Assembly: GCA_009767595.1 (NCBI GenBank)
Contig: VSDK01018320.1
Span: 195,560-259,559, forward strand
Source: Symbiodinium kawagutii
Lineage: Eukaryota > Sar > Dinophyceae > Suessiales > Symbiodiniaceae
Length of the DNA stretch: 64,000 nt
Direction: 5' to 3'
The first letter of the stretch is position 1, and every line of letters starts with the position of its first letter. Positions 62,101 to 64,000 of this stretch are shown in pieces. The notes under the pieces are model-generated. The model ran no database searches, was not told the origin of the DNA, and was given only the letters and a program-made list of their open reading frames with translations. The position numbers and the translations under genes were made by a program.

Positions 62101-63771
62101 CATCAGTTTCTATCAGTGAGTAAGCATGAACAACCAAACTATTCACTACAAGCAACTGAAGCATTTGTCAGTAACCATTAACACCACTAACTGAACCATT
62201 ACCGTGAAAACCATTAGCTTAACCATGGTTGTATCCATTGGTCAGTAACCATTTAATCATTACTTCCCACCCCCCAATCATCCACTATGCATTTAGTTTA
62301 TAGTATATAATAAACCATCCATTTCTTTCGGGGTCCCCAAACTGGCTAGGTCAAAACCACCATTAAAACAATTCACCGTTTCTTCCCACTTCTATCAAAC
62401 CATCATTCATCATTTATATCAACCATTACAACCACCATTGTCAACCAACAATAGTTTGTTATTGAGATAATGAACCATTCTTCGCTTATGGTTATATACC
62501 ATTTATATCAATCATTATTAACCAATAACGGTATATAAATGGATGGATATATCATTATTCATGGATTCAATGGATTATAAGTTATCTATTGGTCAATATG
62601 GTCACCTATGGTTATTCACCCTTACCTTCCATGACCATCCATGACCATCCACCATTGAACCAACCAACTCCTGGATCTGACTCCAAGCAACTGAGACCGA
62701 TCCTCCAAGGTCTTCTGCTTCCGCGCCACCGCAGTCTCCCAGGCGTCCAACCTAGGGTGCGCCAACCGACCATGATGGATGGTACCCTCCTGTAGTCCCT
62801 AACCTGGCAATGGATTTTAGCCATATGGCTATGGGTCAATATTAACCAACCAATAATGGGGGTCAATAACCAACAATAACAAGGAAACCAATGGTTAATG
62901 ATGGGGAACCAGGGGTACGGGGTTTTGACCCACAGCCATATTTTATAGTGAAACCCTTGGAAAACACCAATACATGGTGGATTTTCCAGCCAGCCAGGTT
63001 AGTTTACCAGAGGGTAGCTACTAATTGATGGTTCATGATGAGGGTTAATGATGGTGGTTCATGAGGGTCAATCATGATAAATGATGGTTATGACCATGGT
63101 TATCATGATGATTATAATGATGGTTATAATATGATGATCATATTACAAATGTGATATTGATGATTCATGATCTCGCCATCATCAATCATAAGGGAGATAG
63201 TGACCAATAAATCATGCGAGATAATGGTTAGCCATAGCTATGGTGTTATCATGATCAATTACTTATTGAATAGTAACAGCAAATAAACCTCAGGGATTGG
63301 GGTCTCACTTCGGTCCCGGAACTTCAAATCACTTGGGACCCAAAGGATTCACATGCGAAATTCGCATCACTGTGATGAGCTGTCGGTAATTCCGGGTTCC
63401 AAGCGACGCAAATCGTAGGGTCCGAGCGAGCCCGTGACCACGTATTTTGTGGCTTAGTGAAGTGGTACATGGTGAAACAGTGATACAAACCAGCAAACTC
63501 AACTGGTCAGTGATTGATTTCTTCCAACTTGACATGATTGGCAACCGCAAGATTCACTCAACACATAACAACATCAGTGTTGCTCACTCTTCCTTATCCC
63601 TGGCAACATTTGACATCATTACCCATGCCGTCAGTTGCACCGGTGGTGCCATGCGCGCGGCGCACCCCGGGCTGGTCATCAAATTCCTGGGGGTGAGTTC
63701 TAGCGAGGCACATCTTCAGCATCTCCGCTACGGCATAGTCCGCAGGATTTTTCAAGTCCAGCACGTAATGC
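28744..63771 (-). CDS. Large multi-exon EF-hand protein gene (5' end outside window)
   Basis: A chain of minus-strand exons: 63662-63771, 63371-63452, 62682-62751, 61587-61712, 60136-60200, 58961-59047, 56525-56602, 55605-55669, 54193-54246, 53596-53673, (51690-51729), 49210-49276, 47585-47639, 46520-46620, 45561-45642, 43688-43748, 41101-41181, 36058-36114, 34426-34556, 34023-34074, 31309-31339, 29807-29914, 29618-29725, 28744-28851. Phases agree at nearly all junctions; they fail between 43688, 41101 and 36058, where exons are missing or two genes meet. The 3' part has EF-hands: DPDGGGSITYEE split over two exons, DKDGSNAVDFEE twice, and a degenerate one in LRAAFRMIDGCG. The 5' part matches no family I recognise. 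A calcium-responsive protein is inferred. Donors are GT and GC. Confidence 0.55.
29618..29725 (-). CDS. EF-hand exon, copy 2 of a tandem pair
   Basis: Same 108-nt exon as at 29807, differing at the start (VAHALL for GGHALL). Same acceptor and donor. The 81-nt intron between the copies is also duplicated, so the event is young. In-frame inclusion of both or of either one keeps the reading frame. Confidence 0.75.
29807..29914 (-). CDS. EF-hand exon, copy 1 of a tandem pair
   Basis: 108 nt, phase 0 at both ends. Reads GGHALLDKDGSNAVDFEEWQ then KAHAAHGRRVHDGSCG. The loop D-K-D-G-S-N-A-V-D-F-E-E has the ligands at 1, 3, 5, 9 and 12. Acceptor tcggcag|G, donor GGG|GTGAGG. The second copy lies 189 bp away. 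Confidence 0.75.
31309..31339 (-). CDS. EF-hand gene exon
   Basis: 31 nt, reads HVDYTFGSIE. Acceptor cgattcgag|G, GC donor GAG|GCGCCC; phase fits both neighbours. A longer reading to 31290 (APRSDR) is possible. Confidence 0.45.
32492..32590. repeat. Family A element
   Basis: TACTTGGTGGTTTCAATCCC to TTGAAACCACCAACCAG. Confidence 0.72.
32615..32641. repeat. (TA)n microsatellite
   Basis: Pure TA run. Confidence 0.9.
33733..33854. repeat. Family C element
   Basis: CTGGCTGTGGGTCAAAACCC to GAGCCATAGCCAT; followed by related sequence (TATATAGCTGG...) to about 33968, as also at 5730-5880 and 47042-47155. Confidence 0.75.
34023..34074 (-). CDS. EF-hand exon, second half of the calcium loop
   Basis: Reads SITYEEWQVMNGLLQD: Ile at loop position 8 and Glu at 12, then the exit helix. 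Acceptor cacctccag|GC, GC donor AG|GCGTTG. With the preceding exon it gives a canonical 12-residue EF-hand loop. Confidence 0.78.
34426..34556 (-). CDS. EF-hand exon, first half of a calcium loop
   Basis: Reads TACHDPGPVVSHRTDGHRWR ... FQDPEKAVQIFRYLDPDGG. The loop starts DPDGGG, with Asp at positions 1 and 3. Acceptor cagcttctcag|C, donor GAG|GTGCGG. Its last G completes the loop Gly. Confidence 0.78.
35872..35987. repeat. Family C element
   Basis: ACGGCTATGGGTCAAAACCC to TTCACCCATAGCCAT. Confidence 0.8.
36058..36114 (-). CDS. EF-hand gene exon
   Basis: Reads MEFKTAVANLGWTEPLGG, like the exit helix of an EF-hand. Acceptor cctggggccag|G, donor AG|GTCCAG; joins the next exon in phase. Confidence 0.6.
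36293..36388. repeat. Family A element
   Basis: CTGGTTGGTGGTTGAACCACC to TTTGAAACCACCATCCAG, in the intron before the exon at 36058-36114. Confidence 0.75.
37417..37532. repeat. Family C element
   Basis: CCGGCTGTGGGTCAAAACCC to ATTGACCCATTGCCAT. Confidence 0.78.
37593..37665. repeat. Trinucleotide repeat cluster
   Basis: CTG, GTT and GGT repeats in sequence. Confidence 0.85.
37850..39205 (-). CDS. RCC1-like VTWG-repeat protein with ubiquitin-like N-terminus
   Basis: 451 codons without introns. Residues ~10-83 resemble a ubiquitin-like fold (DTVGDLKMALKKSVG ... RLLDDPRESLEVAGLKDGDTI). From ~100 to the end come nine copies of a 41-residue unit, VVTWGxPxxGGDSSxVQxQLRNVQQIxATxxAFAAILADGS, encoded by ~123-bp DNA repeats; the last is cut off in QDQFMYI. 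One unit is two residues shorter (ITWGD-CGDSS). Such repeats belong to the RCC1 superfamily and are often labelled HERC-like in dinoflagellates, but no HECT domain is present here. Usual roles are protein binding or nucleotide exchange; the function here is unknown. The ORF ends inside a repeat, so the 3' end may be truncated or continue in another exon. It lies within an intron of the EF-hand exon chain, on the same strand. Confidence 0.85.
   Translation of the reverse strand: MSLAMSDIAMSFELHASLPSGRCETVSVLQSDTVGDLKMALKKSVGRLFLRLAAPDGRLLDDPRESLEVAGLKDGDTIGIVAQQPKLAATRKAFALWCGAGDRIVTWGHPDWGGDSSGVQDQLRNVLQIYATWSAFAAILADRSVVTWGDPGWGGDSSRVHDQLRNIQDIQATWHAFAAILADRSVVTWGSPDKGGDSSTVQAQLRNVQQIYASAAAFAAILADGFVVTWGDPEDGGDSSSVQDQLTSVQQICATRRAFAAVLADGSVVTWGHPYWGGDSSRVQAQLRNVQQIDATSAAFAAILADGSVVTWGTPDKGGDSSRVQAQLRNVQQIYATAAAFAAIVADGIVITWGDCGDSSRVQEQLRTVQQLHATGRAFAAILADGSVATWGHPYWGGDSSRVQAQLRNVQQIYATGAAFAAILPDGMVVTWGDPEEGGDSSRVQDQFMYI
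39424..39722. repeat. GA-rich purine tract
   Basis: Long purine-rich stretch with pure GA runs at 39430-39472 and 39697-39720, just upstream of the RCC1-like gene. The 224-codon plus-strand frame over it is Glu/Lys/Arg low complexity and is not taken as a gene. Confidence 0.85.
40765..40863. repeat. Family A element
   Basis: CTAGTTGGTGGTTTCAGCCCC to CAAACCACCAACCAG. Confidence 0.75.
41101..41181 (-). CDS. EF-hand-like exon
   Basis: 81 nt, reads VMRHFKNDLRAAFRMIDGCG then VRRVVGM. The helix-Asp-Gly pattern resembles an EF-hand entry but lacks most loop ligands. Acceptor gctgactcag|G, donor ATG|GTACGT near consensus. Confidence 0.65.
41466..41548. repeat. (CCCAA)n repeat
   Basis: CCCAA units with CACCCC interruptions. 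Confidence 0.88.
41737..41848. repeat. Family B element
   Basis: GGTGGTTTCTCAAGCCATCG to ATGCCTTGAGAACACCC. Confidence 0.75.
41850..43090. other. Intergenic or intronic stretch
   Basis: Mixed sequence with a GC-rich part at 42110-42340 that may hide an exon; no convincing frame found. An exon is expected near here because phases do not join across it. Confidence 0.45.
43095..43211. repeat. Family C element
   Basis: ATGGCTATGGGTCAATATT to TTTTGACCCACAGCCAT; inverted relative to the copy at 37417. Confidence 0.82.
43688..43748 (-). CDS. Exon of the EF-hand gene
   Basis: Reads DRSMEMRRDFLARYGRPGGH. Strong acceptor ccgttttgcgcag|G, donor CACG|GTAACG. Phase 1 at its 3' end does not fit the next exon found, so something is missing. 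Confidence 0.65.
43800..45020. other. Intron stretch, TGATTAACAA-type
   Basis: Repeats of TGATTAACAACAATG type, AT-rich; no gene seen. Confidence 0.55.
45027..45137. repeat. Family B element
   Basis: TTGGTAGTTTCTCAAAATAG to CTATTCTAAGAAACCACCA. Confidence 0.78.
45561..45642 (-). CDS. Exon of the EF-hand gene
   Basis: Reads AIPQGGTLSCQYMCSPEAGR then PCGVPAM, rich in Cys. Acceptor cgcgtcccag|G, GC donor ATG|GCCAGG; phase fits both sides. Confidence 0.6.
46520..46620 (-). CDS. Exon of the EF-hand gene
   Basis: Reads VPPGWQSPQPMPESSWNPPE then VDATAASGSRNGA; looks disordered. Acceptor ctctgtag|G, donor GG|GTAGGT. Confidence 0.62.
46927..47042. repeat. Family C element
   Basis: ATGGCAGTGGGTCAAAACCC to ATTGACCTATAGCCAT. 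Confidence 0.78.
47585..47639 (-). CDS. Exon of the EF-hand gene
   Basis: Reads FVMADKSEFAFDRGVPHL. Acceptor ccgctttgcag|G. Two GT donors are possible: CTG|GTCACC (phase 0, used here) or ACCG|GTGATG at 47578. Confidence 0.65.
49210..49276 (-). CDS. Exon of the EF-hand gene
   Basis: Reads SHGSEVRLNAKETKRSNIRE P. Acceptor ctgggag|AT, GC donor AG|GCGCCC. Its last two bases complete an Arg with the next exon. Confidence 0.6.
50186..50278. repeat. 13-bp tandem repeat
   Basis: About seven copies of TTAACCAACCATC. Confidence 0.88.
50533..50624. repeat. Family A element
   Basis: ACTGGTGATTTCAACCCC to TTAAAACCACCAGCCAG. Confidence 0.65.
51444..51548. repeat. Family C element
   Basis: ATATGGCTGTGGGTCAAAAC to TTGCCCCATAGCCAT. 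Confidence 0.75.
51585..51667. other. Assembly gap, 83 N
   Basis: Lies next to an exon-like GC-rich block (51690-51729) and may hide part of it. Confidence 0.95.
51690..51729 (-). CDS. Possible exon beside the N gap
   Basis: GC-rich block with acceptor attgcag|G. Reads QGKLMCNTLRRDA in one frame, AGETHVQHPAPGRRAKT in another. Frame and 3' end cannot be settled because of the gap. Confidence 0.35.
52979..53098. repeat. Trinucleotide tract (CCA/ACA/ACT/GCT)n
   Basis: Successive blocks of CCA, ACA, ACT and GCT; open in several frames, only as homopolymer-like peptides. Confidence 0.9.
53457..53563. repeat. Family B element
   Basis: TGTGGTTTCTCAAAATAGGG to ACTAAGAAGCCACCA; 33 bp from an exon end. 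Confidence 0.72.
53596..53673 (-). CDS. Exon of the EF-hand gene
   Basis: Reads RKDPAVEAERQQRAQRCAHH LHWPR. Acceptor cagcgtctcag|TT, donor G|GTCACT. Confidence 0.55.
54193..54246 (-). CDS. Exon of the EF-hand gene
   Basis: Reads ALLLPDATVRSAEYVSR in the frame set by both neighbours. Acceptor cggctgag|G, GC donor. A second frame (VLCCCLMRLSDPQNM) is also open but does not fit the phase of the exon before it. Confidence 0.55.
55605..55669 (-). CDS. Exon of the EF-hand gene
   Basis: Reads SLVQDRLFLTSMQCRQLVGV F. The donor CTTCG|GTGAGA is close to consensus. The acceptor gtaagcag|A fits phase; ggtccag|G at 55656 is an alternative. Confidence 0.65.
56085..56202. repeat. (TCTA)n microsatellite
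   Basis: Almost pure, about 29 units with one interruption. Confidence 0.95.
56525..56602 (-). CDS. Exon of the EF-hand gene
   Basis: Reads HRSLREPKFMCYKGFRPGNP then MRVSL. Acceptor gtaagag|G, donor CG|GTGGAT; phase 2 both sides. Confidence 0.68.
56653..56939. repeat. Family B element, long form
   Basis: TGGTCGTTTCTCAAGGCTG to CATGACTTGAGAAACACCC, with a ~285-bp interior of TGGTT-type sequence. Confidence 0.6.
57531..57671. repeat. Family B element between 19-bp direct repeats
   Basis: An element of ~101 bp (57549-57649) is bracketed by ATGTGGGCCACCAAACCGA (57531) and the same with one change (57653). A further left half-element starts at 57388. Confidence 0.7.
58238..58335. repeat. Family A element
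   Basis: CCGGTTGGTGGTTGAACCACC to TTTCAAACCACCAGG. Confidence 0.75.
58961..59047 (-). CDS. Exon of the EF-hand gene
   Basis: Reads ILPFFETLELDFVTWRRPAL then DALPVPAQ. Acceptor cttctctgag|G, GC donor AG|GCAAGC; phase 2. Confidence 0.68.
59200..59880. other. AT-rich intron stretch
   Basis: Short repeats of AATATAGGAATAT and TTATTAGT type, different from the usual TGG/CCA introns; no gene seen. Confidence 0.55.
60136..60200 (-). CDS. Exon of the EF-hand gene
   Basis: Reads VRNCTHQNLVMTSVADWSLG. Acceptor gatgcccag|G; the GC donor was chosen to keep phase. Confidence 0.58.
60241..60330. repeat. Family B element fused to a family A remnant
   Basis: GTGGTCTCTCAAAATAGGG at the left; the right end runs into A-type sequence (GTTTCAACG... 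to 60470). Confidence 0.6.
61446..61531. repeat. 13-bp tandem repeat
   Basis: Copies of TTATCAACCTTGC and variants, AACC-type, left of the exon at 61587-61712. Confidence 0.8.
61587..61712 (-). CDS. Exon of the EF-hand gene
   Basis: 126 nt, reads LGPAMFQQHPLLVWSSPVAR then ATEVRKLVQCHSACLRRGDAEG. Acceptor atttcccag|C, donor GGG|GTGGGC; phase 0 on both sides. Confidence 0.65.
61817..61916. repeat. Family A element
   Basis: CTGGTTGGTGGACCACCCC to TTTGAAACCACCAGCCAG; close to the consensus interior. Confidence 0.75.
62682..62751 (-). CDS. Exon of the EF-hand gene
   Basis: Reads LDAWETAVARKQKTLEDRSQ LLG, probably helical. Acceptor accctag|G, donor GGA|GTCAGA. Confidence 0.62.
62825..62939. repeat. 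Family C element
   Basis: ATGGCTATGGGTCAATATT to TTTTGACCCACAGCCAT, 115 bp; very close to the copy at 43095. Confidence 0.85.
63371..63452 (-). CDS. Exon of the EF-hand gene
   Basis: Reads TKYVVTGSLGPYDLRRLEPG then ITDSSS. Acceptor ctaag|CC, donor CA|GTGATG; phase 2 into the next exon. Confidence 0.6.
63662..63771 (-). CDS. Exon of the EF-hand gene, first in window
   Basis: Reads HYVLDLKNPADYAVAEMLKM, then CLARTHPQEFDDQPGV. Acceptor cgcggag|G. The donor is uncertain; a GC site after GTG C keeps phase with the next exon. Strong coding character, no recognised domain. Confidence 0.6.
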
Positions 63772-64000
63772 CTCCGCGAAGGATCAATGATAGCCATGCA
63801 TCGATGGACCCCAGAGCTCAATGTCTATATCATGCCATATCATTGTTGGTATGAACTTATCCACGACCCTCAGCAATCGCAAGAATGCATATGTTTCATG
63901 AGGAAATCAGCACTATTGAGGGCATCTAATGGATTGACACCCACACGCCCTGTGCTTGGCTGTTGTTGGTTGTCAAGCCCTAGGTTCTAGACCATCTTTG

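Overview
This window looks like a nuclear contig from a dinoflagellate, most likely Symbiodiniaceae or a close relative. The reasons are: (i) genes in very short exons separated by long repetitive introns; (ii) splice donors that are a mixture of GT, GC and GA, with AG|G acceptors; (iii) a protein of ~41-residue 'VTWG' RCC1-like repeats behind a ubiquitin-like N-terminus; (iv) a Ty1/copia retrotransposon with a large polyprotein; (v) all recognisable genes on one (minus) strand. All exon calls were made by eye from reading frame, splice sites, phase matching between neighbouring exons and, for the kinase, similarity to a family I know. None was checked by alignment or transcripts.

Layout (every gene reads right to left). 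455-540: an unassigned exon-like GC-rich island. 1609-25775: a glycogen synthase kinase 3 (GSK3/shaggy) type protein kinase in at least 19 exons, most of 22-75 nt. 17023-23982: a complete Ty1/copia element in the same orientation, inside one kinase intron, with identical 137-bp LTRs and a 30-N assembly gap in pol. 24594-25030: a 10-bp GATC-bearing satellite in the same intron. 28744-63771: a chain of about 24 phase-compatible minus-strand exons. Its 3' part encodes EF-hands, including a tandemly duplicated EF-hand exon; its 5' part I do not recognise. I treat it as one very large gene, but there are phase breaks around 36-43 kb and it could be two. 37850-39205: an intronless RCC1-like repeat gene inside that chain. 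An 83-N gap lies at 51585-51667.

The introns are built of degenerate TGGTTGATGATGG-type sequence and its complement CCATCATCAACCA. Around most exons the plus strand switches from the CCATCA type on the left to the TGATGG type on the right. In the sense of the genes, each intron therefore begins with one and ends with its complement, so intron ends could pair. Scattered through the introns are three families of ~100-120 bp elements with terminal inverted repeats (called A, B and C here), plus microsatellites.

No tRNA, rRNA, CRISPR array, bacterial-type operon or spliced-leader relic was seen. The most notable observations are the complementary intron ends, the kinase split into tiny exons with non-GT donors, a second open frame of 219 codons overlapping the copia polyprotein, and the duplicated EF-hand exon.
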